Shown: positions 1-10,367, counted from the first letter of the stretch. The stretch: 20,006 nucleotides of DNA from Rhodobacteraceae bacterium UBA1957 (GCA_002336405.1 DDEJ01000060.1:1-20006); one strand, 5' to 3'. Notes: generated by a model not told the origin, from the sequence alone. Program-made: numbers and translations.

Positions 1-136
1 AAACCCGGTTCGTCGGCACCCCATGACGCCGCGAGATCATCAGAACCCTCACCCCATCCCCATGGCTCTCCGCCACCAGCCGCCGTTTGCACTCATCCGT
101 GTATTTGGAACCACGCCCACCCCGTCGCTTGCTGAT
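1..136 (-). CDS. IS66-type TnpA-like transposase accessory protein, N-terminus only (partial)
   Basis: The minus-strand frame ending at base 1 contains KYTDECKRRLVAESHGDGV followed by ISRRHGVPTNRV. This is the typical helix-turn-helix opening of IS66 TnpA or IS3 OrfA proteins, which bind the element's ends. The pattern is a basic start, YTDE.KRR.VAES, then a second helix with ISRRHGV.TNR. The frame is open from a TAG at 139-137 to the window edge. There is no ATG, GTG or TTG at the expected start: the codon at the position of the usual MSK opening is ATC (136-134), with a GAGG ribosome-binding-like sequence a little upstream. Either ATC is a rare start, or an original ATG was lost and the element is defective. 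The remaining two thirds of the protein lie outside the window. Confidence 0.55.
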   Translation of the reverse strand, partial: MSKRRGGRGSKYTDECKRRLVAESHGDGVRVLMISRRHGVPTNRV

Positions 137-233
137 CTACAAAAACCTCATATCGCGCCAGCCACATCGCCAGCCTCGTGCAATAATCGCACCTCAGATC
201 AAGGCAAAACAGGGGGGGTCCCTGTACGTTTAC
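1..233 (-). mobile_element. Partial IS66-family insertion sequence end, running off the left edge
   Basis: Two things point to an insertion sequence. The minus strand carries a TnpA-like helix-turn-helix N-terminus (see 1-136). About 97 bases outside it, the minus strand reads GTAAACGTACAGGG starting at 233. IS66-family termini usually begin 5'-GTAA, and these elements make 8-bp target duplications, so the candidate duplicated octamer is TGGCAAAG at 234-241. A small inverted repeat, ACAGGG/CCCTGT (209-214/220-225), lies just inside the tip. The other end lies outside the window, so neither the paired terminal repeat nor the duplication can be tested. The family assignment is inference from motif wording and end sequence. 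An IS3-type orfA is the main alternative. Confidence 0.55.
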
Positions 234-255
234 TGGCAAAGTACATTTTGTGATT

Positions 256-283
256 TTGAACGAAACAATCATAAAAATAAACT
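256..283 (+). promoter_or_regulatory. Candidate promoter of the LysR-type pseudogene
   Basis: The sequence shows TTGAAC (256-261), a 16-base spacer, and TAAACT (278-283) in a clearly AT-rich stretch between the insertion-sequence end and the pseudogene start at 333. It fits a sigma-70-type promoter reasonably. It sits directly upstream of the inverted repeat at 285-304, the arrangement expected for an autoregulated LysR gene. This is prediction from sequence only. Confidence 0.35.
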
Positions 284-284
284 T

Positions 285-304
285 ATTGTGTAATTTTGCA
301 CAAT
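285..304. promoter_or_regulatory. Inverted repeat, candidate LysR-type operator
   Basis: ATTGTG (285-290) and CACAAT (299-304) form a perfect 6-bp inverted repeat with an 8-base AT-rich centre. LysR-type regulators typically bind interrupted dyads with a T-N11-A core, and TGTAATTTTGCACA fits that shape. It lies 28 bases before the start codon of the LysR pseudogene. It is therefore a likely relic of its autoregulatory site, or still a live site for a paralogue. Confidence 0.45.
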
Positions 305-332
305 CGTTAGCGCAACTCTTAAAAGCCAGAGC

Positions 333-1206
333 ATGACCTATTGGGATGCGGTCAGAACCGCCTATAATGTGGTGCGCATTGGCACGGTGAGCGGTGTGGC
401 CGACGTATGGGGTGTGCATCATGCAACGGTGGCTCGTCACGTTGATACGTTGGAGGCCGGTTAGAGGGTCAAGTTATTTCAGCGGCATGCGCGTGGCTAT
501 ACGCCCACAGAGGCCGGGCTGGATTTGTTGCAGGTTGTGAAGGTTACCCAAGATCAGGTTTTGCAACTTGAGGGGCGTTTGAAACGCCGGGGCGATACGG
601 ACTGTGGCGAGTTTGTGATTACCTCTGTGGAAAAATTAGCGCCGTTGCTGGTGCCGGCGCTGGGTGCGTTTGAAAGGCAATACCCAGCAGTATGCCTGAG
701 ATATCTGACCAGTGACCGGTTGTTTCGGCTTGAGTTTGGCCAGGCGCATGCTGCAATTGGCGCTGACGCCCCACCGCAAGAGGCTGACCATGTTATGGAG
801 CCGTTATTTAATCGGAAATGTTAACTCTGTACGGCGCGGGCTTATGTCGCGGCGCATGGGCTGCCGCAAAACCCCAACAAATTTATCCACCACCGCTTCA
901 TTGGACATGATAATATCGAAGTGCGTGCGCCCTTTTTGTAAACGGATGCAACACCATGTGCCAGAGGCGCACATCGTGTTTCGGCCGGCTGATCAAACTG
1001 CGCTGTCGATCGCCGTTCAAGAAGGCTTGGGTCTTGGATTCTTTATGATAGATGAAAACTTTACGGTGGAATTGGTTTAAGTGGTACTGGCGCTGGCAGT
1101 TTTGACTGTGAATTTCTGGCTGGTCACTCATGTGGATTTGCACCGCTGCGCGAAAGTGCAGTCTGTCCTGCAGCCCATAAAAGCAGCGTTCAAAAACCAG
1201 CCCTAA
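333..1206 (+). pseudogene. LysR-type transcriptional regulator, degraded
   Basis: Read as one gene across lesions, this stretch encodes a full-length LysR-type regulator of about 290 codons, the usual family size. The start MTYWDAVRTAYNVVRIGTVS leads into a winged helix-turn-helix ending LEAG-stop-RVKLFQRHARGYTPTEAG, the diagnostic LysR signature. The effector domain is visible as ARAYVAAHGLP, then VPEAHIVFRPADQTALSIAV and EGLGLGFF. The tail THVDLHRCAKVQSVLQ is typical of the C-terminus, ending at TAA 1204-1206. Disabling lesions are TAG at 462-464, TAA at 822-824, a +1 shift in the T tract 933-937 (five T where four would keep frame), and TAA at 1078-1080. With at least four independent lesions it is almost certainly inactive. 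Its target gene is not visible; an insertion-sequence end lies where a divergent neighbour would be. Confidence 0.85.
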
Positions 1207-1517
1207 ATTAGTTTCTATAATCCGCAGGCCGCCCGAGTTTTGAGCTGTTTGAAATCACCCTCATGCATGCGGTGAGGCGGTTCTTTCTTAAAGCTGTGTT
1301 TTCGTCTAGGAGTGCACCCTAGGCAGGGCGTAAGTTTATTTGTTCCGGTTGGCCATCGGGCCCTGATCGGCGGTCTTGCGCAAAGTTGGAAAGGGTGCGG
1401 CATCGCTTTGACAGACCCAGTTTTGGCGTTCAGCCGTCACCTCGGCCACAGCCTTTATTTCTGTGGCATCGATTTGTTAAAAGCACGGATGCAATTGTCG
1501 CAAACGGGGTCGTGGTT
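1207..1517. other. Gap without a recognisable gene
   Basis: These 311 bases separate the LysR pseudogene from the first exporter. I see no convincing protein, tRNA or terminator. Short open frames on both strands lack ribosome-binding sites and recognisable wording. A small dyad, TCACC (1256-1260) with GGTGA (1271-1275), flanks CATGCATG and could form a weak hairpin. TTGACA at 1408-1413 resembles a -35 box, but no good -10 follows at the right distance. The promoter for the following exporter should be in this gap but cannot be placed with confidence. Confidence 0.4.
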
Positions 1518-2414
1518 GTGAACCCGGCGCTGCGAGCGCATTGGGCCATGCTGTGCTTTTCAGCTCTAATTGCGGGATCTTTTTCGCTTGGGGGGATGGC
1601 TGCTAATTCTATTTCGCCACTGGCGTTGAATGGCATTCGCTTTATCTTTGCAGCCGTGATTGTTGGGGGGGCCAGCATAGTCATGGGGCAGATGTCGCTT
1701 CGGCATTTTCGGGCGCCGTGGCGCCATATAGTGTTAGGCGCCATGATGGCGTGTTATTTCGTTTTGATGTTTGAGGGCCTAAAAACCAGTGCGCCGGTCT
1801 CGACGTCTGCAGTGTTTACCCTGACCCCGATTATGGCTGGAATGGCCGGTTATTTGATATTAAAGCAGGCCATGTCCCGCCGTGTCTTATTAGCGCTGGC
1901 TGTCGGGGGGGCGGGGGCGCTGTGGGTTATTTTTCGGGCTGACTGGCTGGCACTTTTGCAGTTTCAAATCGGCCTTGGCGAGCGCATTTTTTTCTGGGGA
2001 TGTCTGGCGCATTCCGTCTATACGCCGATGGTGCGCCGGTTACATCGTGGAGAGCCGGTATTGGTGTTTACCTTCGGTGTTTTGGCTGCGGGTGCGGTGC
2101 TGCTTTGCTGGATTGGCTGGTCGGATCTGCTGGCAACCGATTGGGCGAACCTGCCGGTTATTGTTTGGATCACACTTGCTTATGTCGCAATCATGGCCAC
2201 ATCGGTGACCTTTGTTTTGATGCAATATGCCTCGTTGCGGCTGCCGCCTGCGAAAGTGATGGCCTACACGTATCTCACGCCCAGTTGGGTCTTGGTCTGG
2301 GAGATCGCGCTGGGTCACACGGTGCCGCCGGCTCCGATCTTATTTGGTGTTGCCTTGAGTGTTGTGGCGCTTGTCATTTTGCTTAAAGAGGGCTCAAAGG
2401 TGCCGTCGACGTGA
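1518..2414 (+). CDS. EamA/DMT-superfamily transporter
   Basis: This is a predicted inner-membrane exporter of the drug/metabolite transporter superfamily (EamA, two repeats, about ten membrane segments). The substrate cannot be told from sequence; relatives export amino acids or other small metabolites. The first repeat opens with WAMLCFSALIAGSFSLGGMA and includes the characteristic LALNGIRFIFAA and SAVFTLTPIMAG stretches. The second runs through VTFVLMQYASLRLPPAKVMA and YLTPSWVLVWEIALGH to the basic end LLKEGSKV. I chose GTG at 1518 because a GGGG ribosome-binding-like sequence lies about nine bases upstream, giving 298 residues, normal for the family. The frame is open back to an ATG at 1386, but that extension is arginine-rich and not membrane-like. 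GTG at 1512 is another option. The gene points the same way as secE but ends 153 bases before it. Confidence 0.85.
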   Translation: MNPALRAHWAMLCFSALIAGSFSLGGMAANSISPLALNGIRFIFAAVIVGGASIVMGQMSLRHFRAPWRHIVLGAMMACYFVLMFEGLKTSAPVSTSAVFTLTPIMAGMAGYLILKQAMSRRVLLALAVGGAGALWVIFRADWLALLQFQIGLGERIFFWGCLAHSVYTPMVRRLHRGEPVLVFTFGVLAAGAVLLCWIGWSDLLATDWANLPVIVWITLAYVAIMATSVTFVLMQYASLRLPPAKVMAYTYLTPSWVLVWEIALGHTVPPAPILFGVALSVVALVILLKEGSKVPST

Positions 2415-2504
2415 CCAACAGTGCGCGACGTCTTTGCTCTTACAGGGTCTGGTTTGGTGTAGACTGACGGAGCTTATCGATTAATCGGTTAAGTTTCCTC
2501 GGCC

Positions 2505-2533
2505 TTGAACTTATCAGCTAAGCGTCATAAGTA
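2505..2533 (+). promoter_or_regulatory. Candidate promoter for secE
   Basis: TTGAAC (2505-2510), a 17-base spacer and TAAGTA (2528-2533) lie 34 bases before the secE start. A palindromic stretch, CGATTAATCG at 2478-2487, lies just upstream and could be a regulator site or incidental. A second, weaker pair, TTGCTC at 2434 and TGTAGA at 2458, is also possible. No tRNA gene is present between the exporter and secE. Prediction from sequence only. Confidence 0.4.
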
Positions 2534-2567
2534 CACGCTATCCTAAACGCTAGAAGAGTCCGTTCCA

Positions 2568-2765
2568 ATGATCAGTATCAACCCAGTTCAGTATATCCAG
2601 CAAGTCCGCTCAGAAGTCGCCAAGGTAGTATGGCCAACCCGAAAAGAGGTGTTGCTGACCACTGTGATGGTGTTTGTCATGTCGGCGGTTACAGCTGTTT
2701 TTTTTGCTGTTATAGACATCTTAATTCGAGGTGGCTTGCAATCAGTGTTGGGAGCCTTTGGTTAA
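2568..2765 (+). CDS. secE: Preprotein translocase subunit SecE
   Basis: SecE is the small clamp subunit of the SecYEG protein-conducting channel in the inner membrane; it stabilises SecY. The 65-residue protein is the short single-span form usual in alphaproteobacteria. It has an amphipathic N-terminal helix with the family hallmark VRSEVAKVVWPTRKE (about residues 13-27), then one membrane segment (about 28-53) rich in V, M, F and A, and a short tail. The ATG at 2568 is the only sensible start; the ribosome-binding site (AGAAG) is weak. It precedes nusG, the conserved order in most bacteria, but is separated from it here by 199 bases containing a terminator-like hairpin, so the two may not be fully co-transcribed. 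Confidence 0.95.
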   Translation: MISINPVQYIQQVRSEVAKVVWPTRKEVLLTTVMVFVMSAVTAVFFAVIDILIRGGLQSVLGAFG

Positions 2766-2800
2766 GTGGTCCAAAATTGGATAGAATGAAGATTATGGGC

Positions 2801-2829
2801 TTGAATATTTAGGGTTATAGCGCTATCCC
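2801..2829 (+). promoter_or_regulatory. Candidate promoter for nusG and downstream ribosomal genes
   Basis: TTGAAT (2801-2806), a 17-base spacer and TATCCC (2824-2829) lie in the secE-nusG gap. Transcripts from it would start near 2836 and pass through the terminator-like hairpin at 2854-2885 before nusG, giving an attenuator-like leader. The -10 match is moderate, so this is tentative. Confidence 0.3.
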
Positions 2830-2853
2830 GACACCACTTTGGGATGAAGGCGT

Positions 2854-2885
2854 GCGGCGATTCGTGTTGCGCGCCGCTTTTTTTT
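2854..2885 (+). terminator. Intrinsic-terminator-like hairpin between secE and nusG
   Basis: GCGGCG (2854-2859) pairs perfectly with CGCCGC (2872-2877) around a 12-base loop and is followed at once by eight T residues (2878-2885), the layout of a Rho-independent terminator. A smaller hairpin, ATCCC (2825-2829) with GGGAT (2841-2845), precedes it. It could end part of the secE transcription or attenuate nusG expression. Confidence 0.65.
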
Positions 2886-2964
2886 CCCGAAGAGACGGTT
2901 GTTAAGCCGAAAAGGCACAGAACGTCGATCTGCGAATCGACGAGACATAAGGGCAGACAAGGCA

Positions 2965-3498
2965 ATGGCAAAACGTTGGTATTCTGTAAGCGTTCTCTCA
3001 AATTTTGAGAAAAAGATCGCCGAGCAGATCAAAACTTCTGTCGCCGAGGCCGGTCTGGAGGACGACATCGAAGAGGTGCTGGTTCCGACAGAAGAGGTGA
3101 TCGAGGTGCGTCGCGGTAAAAAGGTGACAGCCGAGCGTCGCTTCATGCCTGGGTATGTACTGGTGCGGATGGAAATGTCCGACCAAGGCTATCATCTGGT
3201 CAGTTCAATCAATCGTGTCACTGGATTTCTAGGGCCGCAGGGTCGGCCGATGCCGATGCGGGATGCCGAAGTAAATGCAATTTTGAACAGGGTGCAGGAA
3301 GGCGAAGAATCGCCGCGCACTTTAATTCATTACGAAATTGGCGAAAAGGTTAAGGTCAACGATGGTCCGTTTGAAGACTTCGACGGCATGGTTGAAGAGG
3401 TCGATGAGGACAATCAACGTCTAAAAGTAACAGTATCAATTTTTGGCCGCGAAACGCCGGTCGAGCTTGAATTTACACAGGTCACAAAAGAGATTTGA
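2965..3498 (+). CDS. nusG: Transcription termination/antitermination factor NusG
   Basis: NusG binds the RNA polymerase clamp, modulates pausing, assists Rho termination and links transcription with the ribosome. The N-terminal NGN domain starts [19 protein letters not shown] and includes [14 protein letters not shown] and the conserved NRVTGFLG. The C-terminal KOW domain carries [20 protein letters not shown] and ends FTQVTKEI. I chose ATG 2965 (177 residues, family-typical) because it begins the conserved MAKRWY block and has AAGG a few bases upstream. An in-frame ATG at 2899 would add a basic, non-conserved tail that overlaps the end of the region behind the terminator. It leads the rplKAJL-rpoBC block, about 100 bases before rplK. 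Confidence 0.96.
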   Translation: MAKRWYSVSVLSNFEKKIAEQIKTSVAEAGLEDDIEEVLVPTEEVIEVRRGKKVTAERRFMPGYVLVRMEMSDQGYHLVSSINRVTGFLGPQGRPMPMRDAEVNAILNRVQEGEESPRTLIHYEIGEKVKVNDGPFEDFDGMVEEVDEDNQRLKVTVSIFGRETPVELEFTQVTKEI

Positions 3499-3507
3499 CC
3501 TAAGAGC

Positions 3508-3548
3508 CGTGGGAGGCGACGGCGCCGCAGTGCCGAGACCAGACCACG
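3508..3548 (+). promoter_or_regulatory. L1-binding-type leader hairpin of the rplK-rplA operon
   Basis: CGTGG (3508-3512) pairs with CCACG (3544-3548). Inside are an asymmetric purine-rich internal loop (GAGGCGA against AGACCAGA) and an upper stem, CGGC (3520-3523) with GCCG (3532-3535). The GTGGGAGG...ACCACG frame resembles the mRNA copy of the 23S rRNA L1 site, by which L1 represses the L11-L1 operon in E. coli and other bacteria. It lies in the nusG-rplK gap, about 55 bases before the rplK start. Binding by L1 is inferred from this resemblance. Confidence 0.65.
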
Positions 3549-3602
3549 ACAACAAAAGTCGCCCAAATGCGTTGGGGGATGTTGGCAAAAAGGAGAGGCC
3601 TC

Positions 3603-4028
3603 ATGGCCAAAAAACTTGTTGGTAAGATGAAATTGCAGGTGCCTGCTGGTCAGGCAAACCCATCCCCACCCGTGGGCCCGGCGCTGGGTCAGCGCGGCAT
3701 TAATATCATGGAATTTTGTAAGGCGTTTAACGCCAAGACGCAAGAAATGGAGGCTGGCGCTCCCTGTCCGACGGTGATTACGTATTATCAGGACAAATCC
3801 TTTACGATGGAAATCAAGACGCCGCCTGCGTCTTACTATCTGAAAAAGGCCGCAAAGCTAAAGTCCGGCGCATCCACTCCCGGTCGGGAAATCGCAGGGT
3901 CGGTGTCCGTGGCTCAGGTGAAGGAAATCGCCGAGGCAAAAATGGTGGATCTGAACGCCAATTCGATCGAACAAGCGATGCAAATCATTCTTGGTTCGGC
4001 ACGGTCTATGGGCATCGAGGTGAAGTGA
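3603..4028 (+). CDS. rplK: 50S ribosomal protein L11
   Basis: L11 binds the GTPase-associated region of 23S rRNA with L10 and L7/L12 and affects factor binding and the stringent response. The 141-residue length is standard. It opens [20 protein letters not shown] with the proline-rich [19 protein letters not shown] of the N-terminal domain, which is the thiostrepton-site region. The rRNA-binding C-terminal domain runs from about residue 75 and ends [13 protein letters not shown] 3603 is chosen for the conserved MAKK start and the AAGGAGAGG ribosome-binding site directly upstream; an in-frame ATG at 3567 lies upstream of that site and is rejected. Its stop overlaps the rplA start by one base (TGATG), implying translational coupling. 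Confidence 0.97.
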   Translation: MAKKLVGKMKLQVPAGQANPSPPVGPALGQRGINIMEFCKAFNAKTQEMEAGAPCPTVITYYQDKSFTMEIKTPPASYYLKKAAKLKSGASTPGREIAGSVSVAQVKEIAEAKMVDLNANSIEQAMQIILGSARSMGIEVK

Positions 4029-4726
4029 TGGCAAATCTTGGAAAACGCACCCGCGGCAATCGTGAAGCGGTTAAGAACAAAGAGAACCTGTCTATCGAAG
4101 ATGCGGTTGCTCTGGTAAAATCAAATGCTACGGCGAAATTTGATGAAACCATTGAAATCGCGATGAACTTGGGCGTTGATACGCGGCACGCAGACCAAAT
4201 GGTCCGCGGTGTGATCGGCCTGCCAAACGGCACCGGTAAATCGGTTCGTGTGGCCGTATTTGCTCGGGGTCCCAAGGCCGAAGAGGCTCAGGCCGCTGGT
4301 GCAGACATTGTGGGCGCCGAAGACCTGATGGAAATCGTTCAAGGTGGTACGATCGATTTTGACCGCTGCATTGCGACACCTGACATGATGCCGGTTGTTG
4401 GTCGGCTGGGTAAAGTGCTTGGTCCGCGTAATCTGATGCCGAACCCCAAGGTTGGCACTGTGACCATGGACGTTGCTGCGGCGGTTCAGGCTGCAAAAGG
4501 CGGCGAAGTGCAGTTCAGAGCTGAAAAAGGCGGCGTTGTGCATGCCGGTGTCGGCAAAGCTTCGTTCAACGAGGCGATGCTGGTTGAAAACATCCGCGCC
4601 TTTGTCGAAGCGGTACAGAAGGCTAAGCCAACTGGATCGAAGGGGTCGTATATGACCAAGATCTCGCTGAGCTCTACCATGGGTGCTGGCGTGACCATCG
4701 ATATCGCAGCGGCCACCGCGCGATAA
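4028..4726 (+). CDS. rplA: 50S ribosomal protein L1
   Basis: L1 forms the mobile L1 stalk of the large subunit at the E site, and in many bacteria represses its own L11-L1 operon by binding the leader mRNA. The 232-residue protein is family-standard. It starts [15 protein letters not shown] and carries the two-domain L1 fold, with [20 protein letters not shown] in the inserted domain, [20 protein letters not shown] after it, and the end [19 protein letters not shown] 4028 overlaps the rplK stop by one base and has GAGGTG upstream. A GTG three bases earlier would add one residue and is less likely. The matching leader target is the hairpin at 3508-3548. Confidence 0.97.
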   Translation: MANLGKRTRGNREAVKNKENLSIEDAVALVKSNATAKFDETIEIAMNLGVDTRHADQMVRGVIGLPNGTGKSVRVAVFARGPKAEEAQAAGADIVGAEDLMEIVQGGTIDFDRCIATPDMMPVVGRLGKVLGPRNLMPNPKVGTVTMDVAAAVQAAKGGEVQFRAEKGGVVHAGVGKASFNEAMLVENIRAFVEAVQKAKPTGSKGSYMTKISLSSTMGAGVTIDIAAATAR

Positions 4727-4734
4727 GAAATTTG

Positions 4735-4960
4735 CTTCGGGCTTGCCCGGGGCGGATGGCGAAGCGGAAACGCTGCGTCCTGTCCGAGACGGAGGGTTGG
4801 GCCGAAAGGCCTGGTAATTCCTTCCTGAGATGGGGAACGAGACAAGATTTCCGATGGGGTAATACCTTCGGGTGATCACGGCCTCGGGACCCTTTTATTG
4901 GACCCGAATGCCCTCGTCTTTGAGGGTTTAACTGAGCCGGGGGGAAACCCCCAAATTTGG
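4735..4960 (+). ncRNA. Ribosomal protein L10 leader (rplJ autoregulatory region)
   Basis: The 243-base gap between rplA and rplJ is highly structured. It has AGCG-GAAA-CGCT (4763-4774) inside a longer GGA/TCC stem, GGCC-GAAA-GGCC (4800-4811), a region reading GGTAATTCCTTCCTGAGATG (4813-4832), a TCGGG/CCCGA arm near 4884-4907, and GGGGG-AAA-CCCCC (4940-4952) just before the ribosome-binding site. In E. coli and many bacteria the L10-(L12)4 complex binds such a leader and represses rplJL (Rfam L10 leader). Position, size and stacked GNRA-capped stems support that class; exact boundaries are estimated. Confidence 0.7.
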
Positions 4961-4969
4961 AGTGAAACT

Positions 4970-5488
4970 GTGGATAGAGCCCAGAAAGAGAAAGTGGTCG
5001 ACGAACTCGGCCAAATCTTTGAAAGCTCTGGCGTTGTAGTGGTTGCCCACTACGCCGGTCTTACAGTTGCGGAGATGCAGACCCTGCGAGCGCGTGCGCG
5101 CGACGCAGACTGTGGTGTTCGCGTTGCCAAAAACAGGCTCGCCAAGATCGCCCTTGAGGGTAAGCCATGCGCAGGCATTGCCGACTTTCTAACGGGTATG
5201 ACCGTACTGACCTATTCTGAGGACCCTGTGGCAGCCGCCAAAGTGGCCGAAGATTTCGCCAAAGAGAATTCAAAGTTCGATATTCTCGGTGGTGCAATGG
5301 GTGAAAACGGTCTGGACCGGGCCGGTGTTAAGGCCGTGTCGAGCATGCCATCGCGCGAGGAGCTTATTGCTTCGATCGCTGGCTGTATCGTCGCACCTGC
5401 ATCGAATATTGCCGGGGCCATTGGCGCACCTGCTTCGAACATCGCAAGCATCCTTTCGACCTTGGAAGAAAAGGCCGAAGCTGCTTAA
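4970..5488 (+). CDS. rplJ: 50S ribosomal protein L10
   Basis: L10 anchors the L7/L12 dimers at the base of the ribosomal stalk and, with L12, represses its own mRNA. The chosen start is GTG at 4970, giving 172 residues, typical for this order. It has GGAG seven bases upstream, and the protein begins with the conserved [17 protein letters not shown] block. Other family features are [15 protein letters not shown], the [12 protein letters not shown] rRNA-binding part, and the C-terminal helix that binds L12 dimers ([18 protein letters not shown]). An in-frame ATG at 4898 would translate part of the leader RNA and is rejected. rplL follows 71 bases downstream. Confidence 0.96.
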   Translation: MDRAQKEKVVDELGQIFESSGVVVVAHYAGLTVAEMQTLRARARDADCGVRVAKNRLAKIALEGKPCAGIADFLTGMTVLTYSEDPVAAAKVAEDFAKENSKFDILGGAMGENGLDRAGVKAVSSMPSREELIASIAGCIVAPASNIAGAIGAPASNIASILSTLEEKAEAA

Positions 5489-5503
5489 GCAACTATTGAT
5501 CTG

Positions 5504-5524
5504 CGTGGGGATCCTCCCTGCACG
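5504..5524 (+). repeat. Hairpin between rplJ and rplL
   Basis: CGTG then GGGA pairs with TCCC then CACG, with two unpaired bases on the right side (TG) and a small loop. It starts 15 bases after the rplJ stop. No T tract follows, so it is not an intrinsic terminator. A role in mRNA processing, or in the higher output of rplL than rplJ, is plausible but inferred. Confidence 0.5.
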
Positions 5525-5559
5525 TTGGAACACAACTTAAAAACGGAAAAGAGTCACAC

Positions 5560-5937
5560 ATGGCTGATCTGAAAAAACTTGCTGAAGAGATCGTTGGACT
5601 GACGCTTCTTGAAGCACAAGAACTGAAAACTATCCTCAAAGACGAGTATGGCATCGAGCCTGCTGCGGGTGGCGCTGTCATGATGGCAGGCCCAGCCGAC
5701 GCCGGTGGTGCAGCTGCAGAAGAGCAGACTGAATTCGACGTGATCCTGAAATCTTTCGGTGAGTCGAAAATCAATGTCATCAAAGAGGTTCGCGCCATCA
5801 CTGGTCTGGGTCTCAAAGAAGCCAAAGAACTGGTTGAAGCCGGCGGCAAAGCCGTCAAAGAGCAGGTTTCCAAGGATGAAGCAGACGATGTCAAAGCCAA
5901 GCTGGAAGCAGTCGGCGCCGAGATCGAAGTTAAGTAA
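5560..5937 (+). CDS. rplL: 50S ribosomal protein L7/L12
   Basis: L7/L12 is the multi-copy acidic stalk protein that recruits translation GTPases (EF-Tu and EF-G, both encoded further down this window). The 125-residue protein has the N-terminal dimerisation domain [20 protein letters not shown] (residues 2-21). An Ala/Gly-rich hinge follows at about 36-52 ([20 protein letters not shown]). The C-terminal factor-binding domain has [20 protein letters not shown] and [15 protein letters not shown], ending AEIEVK. ATG 5560 is the family start; the ribosome-binding site (GGAAAAGAG) is modest. It is made in excess over other ribosomal proteins in bacteria, which fits its own hairpin-bounded segment here. 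Confidence 0.97.
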   Translation: MADLKKLAEEIVGLTLLEAQELKTILKDEYGIEPAAGGAVMMAGPADAGGAAAEEQTEFDVILKSFGESKINVIKEVRAITGLGLKEAKELVEAGGKAVKEQVSKDEADDVKAKLEAVGAEIEVK

Positions 5938-5952
5938 TTGCCTTCGGGGCAA
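5938..5952 (+). repeat. Short hairpin directly after the rplL stop
   Basis: TTGCC (5938-5942) pairs with GGCAA (5948-5952) around TTCGG, starting at the base after the stop codon. No T tract follows. It is the first of four hairpins before rpoB and could protect the rplL 3' end from exonucleases. Confidence 0.5.
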
Positions 5953-5968
5953 CCCGATGTGGAATAAG

Positions 5969-5998
5969 TGGCTGGGCGCGGAATACCGTGCCCGGCCA
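5969..5998 (+). repeat. Long hairpin (13-bp stem, AATA loop) in the rplL-rpoB gap
   Basis: TGGCTGGGCGCGG (5969-5981) pairs along its whole length with CCGTGCCCGGCCA (5986-5998), with two G-U wobbles and a four-base AATA loop. It is the second hairpin of the rplL-rpoB gap. No T run follows. RNA processing or transcript stabilisation is the likely role. Confidence 0.65.
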
Positions 5999-6000
5999 GA

Positions 6001-6046
6001 CCTGTCTTAAAAAGGGCCTGCGGGGCAGACGTTTTTTAAGACAAGG
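6001..6046 (+). terminator. Candidate rplL-rpoB attenuator / RNase III-type stem
   Basis: TGTCTTAAAAA (6003-6013) pairs perfectly with TTTTTAAGACA (6033-6043), extended by CC/GG with one bulged A. A GC-rich inner arm, CTGC-GGG-GCAG (6018-6028 region), sits inside, followed by ACG and six T (6032-6037). The inner arm plus T tract could act as a partial terminator, and the long outer stem resembles a double-strand-specific cleavage site. In E. coli the same gap holds both an attenuator and an RNase III site that lower rpoBC expression relative to rplL. The shared role here is inferred. Confidence 0.5.
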
Positions 6047-6060
6047 TTATCGTGTCGAGA

Positions 6061-6082
6061 GGCCGTCATTGGGACGACGGCC
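6061..6082 (+). repeat. Hairpin upstream of rpoB
   Basis: GGCCGTC (6061-6067) pairs perfectly with GACGGCC (6076-6082) around an 8-base loop. This is the last of four hairpins between rplL and rpoB, 94 bases before the rpoB start. No T run follows. Confidence 0.6.
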
Positions 6083-6175
6083 AAGAATGGACCGTAATCT
6101 GTTATCTCGGAGGGATGTGGTGCTGGAACCCCGACAGCAGGCACAGCCCGTGAGAATTGAAAGGTGATACCGACC

Positions 6176-10308
<4,133 letters not shown>

Positions 10309-10312
<4 letters not shown>

Positions 10313-10330
10313 CGGGGTCGACCCCGTCAC
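10309..10330 (+). repeat. Perfect 22-bp palindrome over the rpoB stop codon
   Basis: GTGACGGGGTC (10309-10319) is followed immediately by its exact reverse complement GACCCCGTCAC. The palindrome covers the rpoB stop (10310-10312) and lies 37 bases before rpoC. In RNA it would form a strong GC-rich hairpin that a terminating ribosome must open. No T tract follows, so it is not a classical terminator. Confidence 0.75.
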
Positions 10331-10367
10331 AGCCTTTCCCTTCTGCCCTAATTTAAGGATCTGAAAA

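Noticed and set aside
23-293. Plus-strand open frames in the first 300 bases
   Set aside because: They are antisense to the TnpA-like frame, proline/histidine-rich and unrecognisable.
1386-1517. Upstream extension of the first exporter to ATG 1386
   Set aside because: The added 44 residues are arginine- and proline-rich and unlike an EamA N-terminus. GTG 1518 has better spacing from a ribosome-binding-like sequence.
2415-2567. Possible tRNA upstream of secE, as seen in some alphaproteobacteria
   Set aside because: I read the gap for an acceptor stem, T-arm GTTCGA-type core and anticodon arm and found none.
4121-4879. Long minus-strand open frame (252 codons) across rplA and the L10 leader
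   Set aside because: It lies antisense to a certain gene, has no recognisable domain and shows shadow-type composition.
4898-4969. ATG start for rplJ 72 bases upstream
   Set aside because: It would translate the structured leader and add non-conserved residues before the family start.
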